Shown: positions 1 to 8,431, counted from the stretch's first letter. The stretch: DNA of 42,713 nt from an uncultured Bariatricus sp. (GCA_934320645.1 CAKRFP010000023.1:1-42713); one strand, 5' to 3'. Translations and numbers: made by a program. Notes: generated from the sequence alone by a model not told the origin.

Positions 1-1
1 A

Positions 2-307
2 CGTGAATTTGCAAAAACCGATATCCGATCCAGAATACCTTGGACAGATCCGGAGAAAAAAGAAGGACTTCGCAGGGTTTTTGAAATCTGGAAACCACTT
101 TGTGAGGAATATCATTGCAGTTTTGCAACGCTGGTAGAAGCCTGGGCATTATCTCAGTACGACCGGATGAGTCTTCTGGTTGGAATGCGAAAAGCTTCCA
201 GTGTAGAAGATACTGTAAAGTGTTTGGATATTAGGTTGCGTGCCGAGGACATCAAATGTATGGAGGAAGCAGTAAAGGCAATTCAGGTTGCGGTTCTGGA
301 CAAATAG
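2..307 (+). CDS. Aldo/keto reductase, C-terminal fragment
   Basis: The reading frame is open from the window edge to a TAG at 305-307 and gives about 101 residues. They match the C-terminal end of aldo/keto reductases: the DIRSRIPWTDPEK stretch, a SFATLVEAWALSQ helix, the LLVGMRKASSVEDTVKCLDIRL segment that in this family holds the NADP-binding loop and following helix, and a final amphipathic helix. The TIM-barrel N-terminus and the Asp-Tyr-Lys-His catalytic tetrad lie outside the window, so substrate cannot be judged. A stem-loop follows the stop codon directly, so this is probably the last gene of its transcript. Family assignment is fairly secure; function beyond NAD(P)H-dependent reduction is not. 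Confidence 0.75.
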   Translation, partial: REFAKTDIRSRIPWTDPEKKEGLRRVFEIWKPLCEEYHCSFATLVEAWALSQYDRMSLLVGMRKASSVEDTVKCLDIRLRAEDIKCMEEAVKAIQVAVLDK

Positions 308-321
308 AAAACTGTAAAGGT

Positions 322-355
322 GGAAAGGATCGAGATCGTGTACTCGGTCCTTTCC
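322..355 (+). terminator. Stem-loop after aldo/keto reductase gene
   Basis: GGAAAGGATCGAG (322-334) pairs with CTCGGTCCTTTCC (343-355) around an 8-nt loop with one G-U pair. There is no T-run after it, so it may be a weak terminator or an mRNA 3'-end stabiliser. Confidence 0.5.
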
Positions 356-385
356 TAATTCGGCAAAAAAGAGAGGAAAAAGAAC

Positions 386-1333
386 ATGAAAGAACCTATG
401 ATGGCAGACAGCCATGAAATCACAGTTAGAAATTATAAGCAACCGATGCGAAATCGTCTGATCATGATGCTGATCTGCATTGGGATTGCTCTTGCATCAT
501 TTTTTGTTGTTTCCAAATGGGCAACTTCTGTCGAATCGTACCGTTGGGTTATCAAAACACTGAATGGATTGCAGAAAAAAGCACTTGGACTTTCCGGAAC
601 AGCAACCGCTCTTGCAACAGGTGCTGCAGCAATACCGGGAGAAGCCGCAACTCCGATCGCGAATAAGCTGGCAGATGTCGCAGGCTATATGGTGATCGTT
701 TATGCAGTGATCATTGTTGAAAAATATTTACTGACTATCACCGGGTATATTGCATTTAAAATTTTATTTCCTATCGGATGCGTGCTTCTGGCAGCAGGCA
801 ACTTTTTGAAAAACGGATGGAAAGAATTTATCTACAGAATCGGAATCAAGAGTATCATTCTGGGTGTTCTTTTGTGGGGACTGGTTCCTACCAGTGCATG
901 GGTGACGAATATGGTAAATGAAACCTATGCAAAGTCCTATGAAGCTGATTTTACACTGGAAGATACGGAAGAATTATTAGATGAGGGAGATACCTCTGTA
1001 AACGCAGACAAGAAGGATGAAGCACAAGAAACGAAAGATAAAAAGTTTTCTTTCAGTGAATTTCTTAATAATGCGAAGGATAAGGTTGATGGTGCGATTG
1101 ATGCGGTAGGTGAAGTCGCTACAGAAAAACTCTCTGCTTTTGAGGATGGATTAAACAGAATTATAGAGGGCGTGGCAGTGCTGCTTGTGACAACCTGTGC
1201 CATTCCGGTTCTGGTCATGTTATCATTTACCTGGATTCTGAAGGGAATAATGGGTTTAAAAATTCCGTCTATTACTCTTCAGTCAGTGCCAAGGGCTTCT
1301 GAAAGGAAAAGAAAGAAAACGGAAGAGAATTAA
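386..1333 (+). CDS. Multi-spanning membrane protein of unknown function
   Basis: A 315-residue protein; I do not recognise a named family. Visible features are a hydrophobic helix near residues 25-42, two adjacent hydrophobic segments near 99-140, another near 155-175, then a long charged and acidic stretch (about 185-250, rich in Glu, Asp and Lys), and a final hydrophobic segment near 262-290 followed by a basic tail (SERKRKKTEEN). A region rich in Ala, Gly and Thr with an IPGEAATPIANKLAD motif precedes the second helix. The start at 386 has GAGAGGAAA 6-14 bases upstream; Met5 and Met6 are alternative starts. The MATE gene follows after 30 bp, so the two may be co-transcribed. No catalytic motif is visible. 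Confidence 0.75.
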   Translation: MKEPMMADSHEITVRNYKQPMRNRLIMMLICIGIALASFFVVSKWATSVESYRWVIKTLNGLQKKALGLSGTATALATGAAAIPGEAATPIANKLADVAGYMVIVYAVIIVEKYLLTITGYIAFKILFPIGCVLLAAGNFLKNGWKEFIYRIGIKSIILGVLLWGLVPTSAWVTNMVNETYAKSYEADFTLEDTEELLDEGDTSVNADKKDEAQETKDKKFSFSEFLNNAKDKVDGAIDAVGEVATEKLSAFEDGLNRIIEGVAVLLVTTCAIPVLVMLSFTWILKGIMGLKIPSITLQSVPRASERKRKKTEEN

Positions 1334-1363
1334 TTTTAAATTTTACCGAAGGAGAGGAATGAG

Positions 1364-2686
1364 ATGACAAAAGATCTGACAACAGGGAAAATCATGCCGA
1401 TTCTTGTGAATTTCACTGTGCCGCTTGTTTTGGGAAATCTGTTTCAGCTGACTTATAATGCGGTGGACAGCATCATCGTAGGGCATTTTGTGGGGAAAGA
1501 AGCGCTGGCGGCAGTTGGTATCTGTAATCCGATCAGTACGCTTATGATACTGTTTTTAAATGGATTATGTATGGGGGCAAGTATCCTCATGGGAATTCAG
1601 TATGGAGCAAAGGATTATAAGACTTTGCACAGGCAGATCAGTACAACCATGTTGTCGGGAGTAGTTTTTTCATTTTTTCTGACTTTACTTTGCGTGGTAT
1701 TTGCTGTACCGATCCTGCATCTGCTGCAGGTAGATGCATCGATTATGGAGATGACGCGGCAGTATTTACGGATTATTTTTCTGGGATTAATGTTCACCTT
1801 TTTGTATAACTTTTTTTCCAGTACCTTAAGAGCTTTGGGAGACAGTGCATCGCCTTTGTATTTCTTAATTATCAGTGCAGTCCTGAATATATTCGGAGAT
1901 CTGTTTTTTGTCATTGTACTAAAGGCAGGAAGCAATGGATGCGCCATTTCAACAGTGCTTAGTGAGGCACTGTGCTGCCTGTTCTGTATTATTTATATAC
2001 AGAAAAAAGTACCGATTCTTCGTCTGGGTAAGAAATGGCTGGTATTCGATTCACGTTTGCTGAAGAAAACAATTGCTTACGGATGGGCATCTGCCATGCA
2101 GCAGGCCACCGTGCAAATGGGAAAAATTGCGATCCAGGCGCTGGTTAATACTATGGGAGTTTCCGTGGCTGCAGCTTTTGCGGTGGTCAATCGGATTGAT
2201 GACTTTGCAATTACACCGGAACAGAATATTGCCCACGCCATGACGGCACTTATGGCGCAGAATAAGGGAGCCGGAAAAAATGACCGCATGCGGGAGGGAT
2301 TTCGTTGTGGGATGATTCTGGAAATTGTTTATGGAGCAGCTGTTATGGTGATCTGCCAGGTATTTGCCGGAGAACTAATGGCACTTTTCGTAAAAGATGA
2401 GGAAGTAATAGGACATGGTGTCATTTATCTGCATCTGATTGCTGTGATGTATATTCTTCCGGCCGTTACGAATGCAATTCAAGGATTCTTCCGTGGAATC
2501 GGAGACCTGAAGGTGACACTGATGAGTAGTTTTACCAATATGGCAGTCCGAGTCATTGCAGCAGCACCTATGATTTTGTTGTGGAACTTTGGAATTGAAG
2601 CGTTGCCATATTCCTATCTGGCAGGCTGGGTTGCCATGCTTTTGGTAGAAACGCCTTTGATGATTCGGATTTATCGTAAAAAATAA
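1364..2686 (+). CDS. MATE family multidrug/toxin efflux transporter
   Basis: A 440-residue membrane protein with the family signature near the N-terminus (PLVLGNLFQLTYNAVDSIIV, then GHFVGKEALAAVG) and the corresponding second-half repeat beginning near residue 225 (YGWASAMQQATVQMG). About 12 hydrophobic segments are visible. MATE proteins export cationic compounds or metabolites using a proton or sodium gradient. The ATG at 1364 is preceded by GGAGAGG at a normal distance. It belongs to the DinF/NorM-like group common in Clostridia; the substrate cannot be read from sequence. It is probably transcribed with the upstream membrane protein and converges with the AraC-type gene. Confidence 0.9.
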   Translation: MTKDLTTGKIMPILVNFTVPLVLGNLFQLTYNAVDSIIVGHFVGKEALAAVGICNPISTLMILFLNGLCMGASILMGIQYGAKDYKTLHRQISTTMLSGVVFSFFLTLLCVVFAVPILHLLQVDASIMEMTRQYLRIIFLGLMFTFLYNFFSSTLRALGDSASPLYFLIISAVLNIFGDLFFVIVLKAGSNGCAISTVLSEALCCLFCIIYIQKKVPILRLGKKWLVFDSRLLKKTIAYGWASAMQQATVQMGKIAIQALVNTMGVSVAAAFAVVNRIDDFAITPEQNIAHAMTALMAQNKGAGKNDRMREGFRCGMILEIVYGAAVMVICQVFAGELMALFVKDEEVIGHGVIYLHLIAVMYILPAVTNAIQGFFRGIGDLKVTLMSSFTNMAVRVIAAAPMILLWNFGIEALPYSYLAGWVAMLLVETPLMIRIYRKK

Positions 2687-2711
2687 CAGGATTTAAAGAA
2701 AATATAAAATC

Positions 2712-2726
2712 GCTCAGGGAATGAGC
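2712..2726. terminator. Short stem-loop between convergent genes
   Basis: GCTCA and TGAGC pair around a 5-base loop in the 40-bp gap between the convergent MATE and AraC-type genes. It has no T-run, so termination in either direction is only a possibility. Confidence 0.3.
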
Positions 2727-3617
2727 TTATACAGAATCCAGTTCTAATCTTTTTATAAAAGCCAGTGGTGTCATATGGTATTTTGCTTTGAATGCTCTGT
2801 AAAAATAAGAAAGATTATGAAAGCCAACAGATAAAGATACCTCTAATATGGAGGTATTACCGTGTTCAAATAACTCTACCGCTTTTTCCAGTCTGATATT
2901 GTTAATATACTGAATGCAGGTCATATTCATGTGTTTTTTGAAAAAGCGCATAAAATGATACTCGCTGAAATAACATAGCTTTGCAAGTTCAGAAACCGAC
3001 ATAGCTTCTGCATAATGCAGATCAATATGATCAAGTACAATTTTTAATTTGTCGGAAGAGTCTGATTCCGTGGAGAATCTTGTGCTACTGTACTGGAGCA
3101 GAAGAAAAAGTGTCTGCAGCAGATAAGATTTTATGGCGAGTTCATATCCAAACATCCGGGTATCGTAAAGGGAGGCAAGCTGTGCAAAAGACTTGCAAAG
3201 AGAATCATATGCAGGATGATCCGCGGTAATGAGACAGGGTAAAGATAATTCGTGGTTTACCATGGGCGTAAGGTAGCGGGTAGAACAGATGTCTGCAGTA
3301 TTTCCTCCCAAAAGATTCATATGGAATACATAGGTTTCCGAACAGAAGTCCTGACTGCTTTTCAGGATAATGGAATGCAGCAGCAGGGGAGGAATAAACA
3401 GGATATCCCCGGTACTTGCCTCATATTCAACTAAATCGATCTGGTAGACACAGGAACCTTTTGTTATAAGGGTAAGCTCTGCTTCCTCGTGCCAGTGCAT
3501 TGTTATGACAGGTGCTTCTTTTGTCAGCTTTGTAATATACTTCTGGATTGGAAAATAAACTTCTCCATGTTTGATATTTTCTTTTTGCTCCGGTATAAGT
3601 GAATGTGGCGTTTTCAT
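2727..3617 (-). CDS. AraC family transcriptional regulator
   Basis: A 296-residue protein. The N-terminal half is a cupin-type sensing domain (MHWHEEAELTLITKG, then GDILFIPPLLLHSI near residue 75). The C-terminal third carries the two AraC helix-turn-helix units: MSVSELAKLCYFSEYHFMRF followed by the characteristic second motif ILEVSLSVGFHNLSYFYRAF and a final TPLAFIKR. GGAGAGGACAAAAA precedes the ATG on the minus strand. It is divergent from a GH13 alpha-glucosidase, and the shared 158-bp region contains two identical 13-bp direct repeats, so I infer it senses a sugar and controls the glucosidase and perhaps itself. The family is sure; the inducer is unknown. Confidence 0.92.
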   Translation of the reverse strand: MKTPHSLIPEQKENIKHGEVYFPIQKYITKLTKEAPVITMHWHEEAELTLITKGSCVYQIDLVEYEASTGDILFIPPLLLHSIILKSSQDFCSETYVFHMNLLGGNTADICSTRYLTPMVNHELSLPCLITADHPAYDSLCKSFAQLASLYDTRMFGYELAIKSYLLQTLFLLLQYSSTRFSTESDSSDKLKIVLDHIDLHYAEAMSVSELAKLCYFSEYHFMRFFKKHMNMTCIQYINNIRLEKAVELFEHGNTSILEVSLSVGFHNLSYFYRAFKAKYHMTPLAFIKRLELDSV

Positions 3618-3631
3618 TTTTTGTCCTCTCC

Positions 3632-3707
3632 ATAATAGCAGTATTGTGTTATATAATGAAAAAATAATGCAAGATTTGTCAAGAATAAGATCTTATAATA
3701 GCAGTAT
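3632..3707. promoter_or_regulatory. Direct-repeat operator in AraC/GH13 divergent region
   Basis: ATAATAGCAGTAT occurs at 3632-3644 and again at 3695-3707 in the same orientation. The start-to-start distance is 63 bp, close to six turns of DNA, so both copies face the same side. The second copy overlaps TATAAT-like hexamers for the glucosidase gene (3694-3699 and 3704-3709) that lack a good -35 at proper spacing, which fits an activator-dependent promoter. On the minus strand TTGACA (3683-3678) may be the -35 of the regulator gene. Binding is inferred. Confidence 0.5.
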
Positions 3708-3775
3708 AATACAGCTAAAGCAATAACGCAATGGCGAACAAATACTATGATTATATATGAAAGAGGTTGATAAAA

Positions 3776-5464
3776 ATGGGAAAAAAGTGGTGGCATGACA
3801 AAGTAGCGTATCAGATTTACCCAAAGAGTTTTCTGGATACAAATGGAGACGGAATCGGAGATCTGAGAGGAATTATTTCTAAACTGGATTATCTGAAAAA
3901 ATTAGGAATCGATATTATTTGGTTATCACCTATTTATAAATCACCATTTGTAGACCAGGGATATGATATTGCGGATTACTATGCAATTGCAGAAGAATTC
4001 GGAACAATGGAAGAATTTGATGAACTGCTGGCAGAAGCAAAAAAACGAGACATGCATATTATTATGGATCTGGTTATTAATCATTGCTCCGATAAACATG
4101 AATGGTTTCAGAAAGCACTTGCTGATCCAGATGGAGCGTTTGCGGATTATTTTTATTTCCGCAAGGGAAAAAACGGCAATCCACCGAGCAATTATCGTTC
4201 CTATTTTGGAGGAAGCTGTTGGGAAAAGGTACCGGGAACGGACAAATATTATTTTCACATGTTTGCAAAGGAACAGCCGGATCTGAATTGGGAAAATCCG
4301 AAGTTACGGCAGGAACTGTACAAAATGATCAACTGGTGGCTGGAAAAAGGTCTCTCCGGTTTTCGAATCGATGCGATCATAAACATTAAGAAGGATCTGA
4401 ATTTTCCTGATTTTGCACCGGATGGGAAAGATGGTCTGGCAAGCTGCTGGAAGATGGTTGAAAGTGTAGACGGAGTAGGAGAGCTGTTGGAAGATCTGAA
4501 AAAATCAACTTTTGAAAAGTATGATGCCTTTACAGTCGGAGAAGTATTTAACATGAAACCGGATGAATTACCGGAATTTATTGGAGAAACCGGTCATTTT
4601 TCAACGATATTTGATTTTAGCGCCCATACGCTCACTGATGGAGAACATGGATGGTATGATGCTCCGAAGCTGGAATTTGCGAAATGGAGAGCTGCGATCA
4701 TTCAGGCACAATTAGAAACACAGAAGTATGGCTTTAAGGCGAATATCATTGAAAATCACGATGAGCCAAGAGGGGCATCCAGATTTTTGCCATCTTATGC
4801 TCAGACACCGGACGGAATCAAGATGCTTGGTACCATAAGCCTTCTCCTCAGAGGAATTCCTTTCATTTACCAGGGGCAGGAAATAGGTATGAGAAATGCC
4901 AAATGGAACAGCATGGAGGAATTTGATGATATCAGTACAAAAGACCAGTATCATACTGCCCGTGAAGCGGGATTATCGGATCAGGAAGCCTTGGAAGTAT
5001 GCAGCCGTATGAGCCGTGACAATGCAAGAACACCAATGCAATGGACGAGCGGGGAAAATGGCGGTTTTACAAAAGGAACTCCATGGTTAAAGGTAAATCC
5101 TTTATTTAAAGACGTGAATGTGGAAGCTCAGGAACAGGATCCAGATTCAGTTTTGAATTATTATCGCAAACTGGTTGCACTGCGTAAATCGGATGAACTG
5201 AAAGAAGTATTTACCTATGGAGAATTTCTTCCGGAATATGAAAATGTGGACGGAGTCATGGCATTTTACCGTAAAGATGAATCCAAGTGCATTCTTGTGG
5301 CTGCTAATTTCGGAAAGGATGCTGCAACAATTAAGCTGAAAAACGGGATAAAAAAAGTATGGCTGTCGAACCGGGCAGAGAAAATGGCAGACTGTGAAGC
5401 AGATACGTTGAATTTACGGAGCTGTGAAGTTGTTGTTCTAGAATTAGAAAAGTCTGCACAATAA
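3776..5464 (+). CDS. GH13 alpha-glucosidase (oligo-1,6-glucosidase / maltase type)
   Basis: A 562-residue cytoplasmic glycoside hydrolase of family 13. It begins with the usual WWHDKVAYQIYPKSFLDTNG. Catalytic residues are in place: Asp199 (GFRIDAI, nucleophile), Glu256 (TVGEVF, acid/base) and Asp329 (ENHDEPR, transition-state stabiliser). NPDLNWENP-like text (EQPDLNWENP) and region IV are intact, and no signal peptide is present, so it cleaves imported oligosaccharides. Ala follows the nucleophile, where alpha-1,6-specific enzymes usually have Val. Glu follows Asp329 where most oligo-1,6-glucosidases have Gln. I chose the ATG at 3776 rather than the TTG at 3767 because AAAGAGG sits about 9 bases upstream. 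It is divergent from an AraC-type regulator that probably controls it. Confidence 0.9.
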   Translation: MGKKWWHDKVAYQIYPKSFLDTNGDGIGDLRGIISKLDYLKKLGIDIIWLSPIYKSPFVDQGYDIADYYAIAEEFGTMEEFDELLAEAKKRDMHIIMDLVINHCSDKHEWFQKALADPDGAFADYFYFRKGKNGNPPSNYRSYFGGSCWEKVPGTDKYYFHMFAKEQPDLNWENPKLRQELYKMINWWLEKGLSGFRIDAIINIKKDLNFPDFAPDGKDGLASCWKMVESVDGVGELLEDLKKSTFEKYDAFTVGEVFNMKPDELPEFIGETGHFSTIFDFSAHTLTDGEHGWYDAPKLEFAKWRAAIIQAQLETQKYGFKANIIENHDEPRGASRFLPSYAQTPDGIKMLGTISLLLRGIPFIYQGQEIGMRNAKWNSMEEFDDISTKDQYHTAREAGLSDQEALEVCSRMSRDNARTPMQWTSGENGGFTKGTPWLKVNPLFKDVNVEAQEQDPDSVLNYYRKLVALRKSDELKEVFTYGEFLPEYENVDGVMAFYRKDESKCILVAANFGKDAATIKLKNGIKKVWLSNRAEKMADCEADTLNLRSCEVVVLELEKSAQ

Positions 5465-5489
5465 TTCTGGAAAAATTATAAATATGTAA

Positions 5490-5545
5490 TACAAACAGGG
5501 ATTGACCTTGCTGGATTATATGCAGCAGATCAATTCCTGTTTGTA
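5490..5545 (+). terminator. Stem-loop terminator after GH13 gene
   Basis: ACAAACAGGGATTGA (5491-5505) pairs with TCAATTCCTGTTTGT (5530-5544) with one G-U pair, about 26 bp after the glucosidase stop. No long T-run follows, but stem strength and position fit transcript end. Confidence 0.6.
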
Positions 5546-5605
5546 TATACGATGAATCATATAACTCGATTTGAAACAGCAGTATCAAATTTAGCCGGAT
5601 TCTGC

Positions 5606-5611
5606 TATACT
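5606..5611 (+). promoter_or_regulatory. Extended -10 promoter of RelA/SpoT-domain gene
   Basis: TGCTATACT gives an extended -10 element (TATACT at 5606-5611), 39 bp before the start codon. The -35 region is poor, as is usual for extended -10 promoters. Confidence 0.4.
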
Positions 5612-5649
5612 GTATAAGAAAAACGTCAGATAAAAGAAGGGTGAAGCAT

Positions 5650-6639
5650 ATGATCACATTAAATGACTATTTATATTCTGGTGATACGATTTTTCGGATC
5701 TTAAGAAATTATACGGTGGATCTGAAAAAAGAAGCAAAGAAGAATCATAATGAAATAGATCTCATCCATTCAAATTTCCTGATCCAGATCAGGGAATTGC
5801 TGGAGCATAATGATTTCCTTACTGCCCAGTCGCAGAAGATCAGGGAATTTTATAAATACATGGTACAGGAGTATCCGCTTCTTGCCTTTACTTTTAAGGG
5901 AAGGATCAAGTCGCTGATCCGTGCGGAGGAAAAATTTAACGGATATATTGTAGAATATATTTATGATTATTACGAAAAGCATCATACTTATCCACCGGTA
6001 CCTGAATTGAGGGAAAAACTAAGCTGTTTTCGGGATATTATCGCATACCGTCTGGTAATCTCTCTTCCGAAATGCAATATCAGGGATGACAAACTGCGAG
6101 AGGAAGAGGAAATCAAGTATTTATACAGGATCGCGAATGTTCTTCCGGGCTTTCTGGAGGAAAGAGGGTTTACGGCAGAACCGGCAAAAGGAGTGCTTGA
6201 AAGTACATCTCCGTTTATGGATGAGGCGGTGAAACCTTATTATCGGGATTATATTTCCAATGGAAGCGGAGGCAGCTATCAATCACTCCACATCACGTTT
6301 TATGATAACTGTTCGAGAAGTTACATGGAAGTACAACTGCGGACAAAGAAGATGGATGATATAGCGGAGATTGGAGCGGCAAATCACCAGGCCTACGAGA
6401 AGGAACAGGAAAGAGTCAGGGCAAGAAGAGAAGCTATTCCGGAAGGAGAATGCATTTATTTTGATGAGGCATACGAAAGAGGAATGCGGCTTCTGGGGTT
6501 GGAACTGAAGGATCTGGAAGTTAATATGTTTGCTGCGGCAAATAATAGTCTCATCAATGACGGATGCGGATTATACAGGGGGAGACTGATCCTGCCGTAT
6601 GAACATTTATCAAGATTCCAGACGGATCTGAATGATTAA
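5650..6639 (+). CDS. RelA/SpoT-domain protein, putative (p)ppGpp synthetase
   Basis: A 329-residue protein with a nucleotidyltransferase domain of the RelA/SpoT type at about residues 80-250, preceded by an all-helical extension of about 75 residues. Visible motifs are RIKSLIRAEEKF (85-96), FRDIIAYRLVI (127-137), GSYQSLHITF (208-217) and the EVQLRT...AEIGAANHQAYE block (227-250), which is the closest match to long RSH proteins. No HD hydrolase, TGS or ACT domain is present, so hydrolysis is not expected. The DIxGxR motif has Ala for Gly. The ATG at 5650 is chosen over the GTG at 5641 because AGAAGGG is spaced 8 bases from it. Activity as an alarmone synthetase is likely but unproven. Confidence 0.8.
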   Translation: MITLNDYLYSGDTIFRILRNYTVDLKKEAKKNHNEIDLIHSNFLIQIRELLEHNDFLTAQSQKIREFYKYMVQEYPLLAFTFKGRIKSLIRAEEKFNGYIVEYIYDYYEKHHTYPPVPELREKLSCFRDIIAYRLVISLPKCNIRDDKLREEEEIKYLYRIANVLPGFLEERGFTAEPAKGVLESTSPFMDEAVKPYYRDYISNGSGGSYQSLHITFYDNCSRSYMEVQLRTKKMDDIAEIGAANHQAYEKEQERVRARREAIPEGECIYFDEAYERGMRLLGLELKDLEVNMFAAANNSLINDGCGLYRGRLILPYEHLSRFQTDLND

Positions 6640-6655
6640 AAGGATTATAATAAGA

Positions 6656-6742
6656 ATGAATACATCAGATACAAAAAAAGCATATTACCATCTCCAGGTC
6701 AGAGAAGAGTTGTATCTGGATAATATGCCGGATCTCTTTTGA
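6656..6742 (+). CDS. Possible 28-residue small ORF
   Basis: ATG at 6656 opens a 28-codon frame ending TGA at 6740-6742, in the gap between the RelA/SpoT-domain and methyltransferase genes. AAAAGGA lies about 12 bases upstream, a long spacing. The product is polar and charged (starting MNTSDTKKAYYHLQ) with no recognisable motif. It may be chance. Confidence 0.2.
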   Translation: MNTSDTKKAYYHLQVREELYLDNMPDLF

Positions 6743-6773
6743 GAAAAGAATGAAAAAAGAAGAGAGGTAAAAA

Positions 6774-7961
6774 ATGGAAGAAAAGAAAAAACAGACAGAA
6801 CCGGAAGCTTGTAAAGTGGCAAAAAAATGCGGAGGATGCCAGTATCAGGGAGTGCCATATAAGGAGCAGCTGAAAAAGAAGCAGAAAATGGTGAACGCTC
6901 TGTTGTCAAAATACGGAAAAGTAGAACCGATCATCGGAATGGAGAATCCGTATTATTACAGAAATAAAGTACACGCTGTATTTGACAGAGACCGGAGGGG
7001 AAATATCATATCCGGAACCTATGAAGCAAAGACACACAGAGTCGTTCCTGTTGAAAACTGTCTGATCGAGGACAAAAAAAGTCAGGAGATCATCCGGACG
7101 ATCCGGGGACTTTTGAAATCTTTTAAGATCAAGACCTATGACGAAGATACAGGATATGGCCTGTTCCGTCATGTACTTATCAGAAGAGGATTTAAAAGCG
7201 GAGAAATCATGGTGGTTCTGGTGCTTGGATCGCCGATCCTTCCGTCCTCTAATAATTTTGTAAAAGCACTCAGAAAAGAACATCCGGAAATTACGACGGT
7301 TGTACTGAATATCAACGACAGAAAGACCAGTATGATCCTTGGGGAGAGAGAAAAAGTGTTATATGGGAAAGGATTTATCCGGGATGAACTCTGTGAGTGT
7401 ACCTTCCGGATTTCACCAAAGTCCTTCTATCAGGTAAATCCGGTGCAGACGGAGATTCTTTATCAGAAAGCGATTGAATTTGCACATCTGACAGGGAAAG
7501 AAAGCGTGATCGATGCCTATTGTGGAATCGGAACGATCGGTCTTATCGCTTCAGGATATGCAAAAGAAGTGGTTGGTGTGGAACTCAATAAGGATGCTGT
7601 AAAGGATGCAAAATTAAACGCCAGAGAAAATCAGATCCGGAATGTGAAGTTTTTCCAGGGAGATGCCGGTGAATTTATGGAGGCAATGGCAGCAGAAGGA
7701 AAAAGTATGGATGTGCTGTTTATGGATCCACCGAGAGCCGGAAGCGATGAGAAATTCATGGCGTCTGCGGTGAAAATGGGACCGGAGAAGATCGTGTATG
7801 TTTCCTGCAATCCGGAGACATTGGCGCGGGATCTGAAGTATCTGACGAAGAAAGGATATCAGGTGAAGAAGATTCAGCCGGTTGAGATGTTCGCCTTTAC
7901 GGAGCATTTGGAAAACGTTGTGCTTCTGGAACGGAAATATATATCTTCTGAAGGACATTAA
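6774..7961 (+). CDS. rlmD: RNA (uracil-C5)-methyltransferase, RlmD/TrmA family
   Basis: A 395-residue SAM-dependent methyltransferase that makes 5-methyluridine in rRNA (or tRNA). Near the N-terminus is an iron-sulphur motif CKVAKKCGGC, with a fourth Cys in VENCLIE. The catalytic half has the SFYQVNP motif, SAM-binding VIDAYCGIGTIGL, VVGVELN, the DPPRAG motif, the nucleophile Cys in VSCNPETLARDL, and a final FAFTEHLENVVLL. There is no N-terminal TRAM RNA-binding domain, which makes it shorter than E. coli RumA/RlmD but like many clostridial members. The start has AGAGAGG 7 bases upstream. The family is certain; which uridine (747, 1939 or tRNA 54) is not readable from the sequence. Confidence 0.88.
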   Translation: MEEKKKQTEPEACKVAKKCGGCQYQGVPYKEQLKKKQKMVNALLSKYGKVEPIIGMENPYYYRNKVHAVFDRDRRGNIISGTYEAKTHRVVPVENCLIEDKKSQEIIRTIRGLLKSFKIKTYDEDTGYGLFRHVLIRRGFKSGEIMVVLVLGSPILPSSNNFVKALRKEHPEITTVVLNINDRKTSMILGEREKVLYGKGFIRDELCECTFRISPKSFYQVNPVQTEILYQKAIEFAHLTGKESVIDAYCGIGTIGLIASGYAKEVVGVELNKDAVKDAKLNARENQIRNVKFFQGDAGEFMEAMAAEGKSMDVLFMDPPRAGSDEKFMASAVKMGPEKIVYVSCNPETLARDLKYLTKKGYQVKKIQPVEMFAFTEHLENVVLLERKYISSEGH

Positions 7962-7971
7962 TTTTGTATTT

Positions 7972-7978
7972 TGTCGAC
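7972..7978 (+). promoter_or_regulatory. TGTCGAC, possible Spo0A-box-like site
   Basis: TGTCGAC differs by one base from the 0A-box core TGTCGAA and lies about 110 bp before a gene for a free-standing Spo0A DNA-binding domain. A seven-base match is expected by chance in this window, so this is only a hint. Confidence 0.2.
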
Positions 7979-8089
7979 ATCTAAACGTATCGAAATTCAT
8001 CTAATATCGTCGGAATACTGGAAAAATCGAAAAATTTCTATATTATAGGTAGGTACAAAACATTACATAATATAGAAAGGACGATCAAG

Positions 8090-8431
8090 ATGAATGAAAC
8101 TGTAATGATTTTGCGTAGGTGTCATATAAATGTGAGATATAAAGGGTACAAGTATATACCAGATGCAGTGGAGATTGTAAGTGATCTGATGGATCATAAT
8201 ATAGATACAATCCGTATGACAAAAGATGTATATCCCGTCATAGCAGAGAAATACCATACATCCCCGGGAAATATAGAAGCAGCCATTCGTAATACGATTG
8301 AGAAATGTTGGAAGAACGATAAATCATATGTGCAGGAGGTTTTGGGGTACAAACCTCTGAAATGTCCAAGCAATATGGAGTTTATTGATGCGATTGTGTT
8401 TTGTATAAAATATAACAGAATATCAGAATAG
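8090..8431 (+). CDS. Stand-alone Spo0A C-terminal DNA-binding domain protein
   Basis: A 113-residue protein that aligns by eye along its whole length with the effector domain of Spo0A. Matching blocks are the first helices (VRYKGYKYIPDAVEIV), the TKDVYPVIAEKYHTSPGNIE segment containing the helix-turn-helix, the recognition helix AAIRNTIEKCW, and the C-terminal GYKPLKCPSNMEFIDAIV. The N-terminal phospho-receiver domain is absent. A good ribosome site (GAAAGGACG) precedes the ATG. It could bind 0A-boxes without phosphorylation control, or dimerise with and antagonise true Spo0A. The following small gene is 30 bp away. Domain assignment is strong; role is inferred. Confidence 0.85.
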   Translation: MNETVMILRRCHINVRYKGYKYIPDAVEIVSDLMDHNIDTIRMTKDVYPVIAEKYHTSPGNIEAAIRNTIEKCWKNDKSYVQEVLGYKPLKCPSNMEFIDAIVFCIKYNRISE

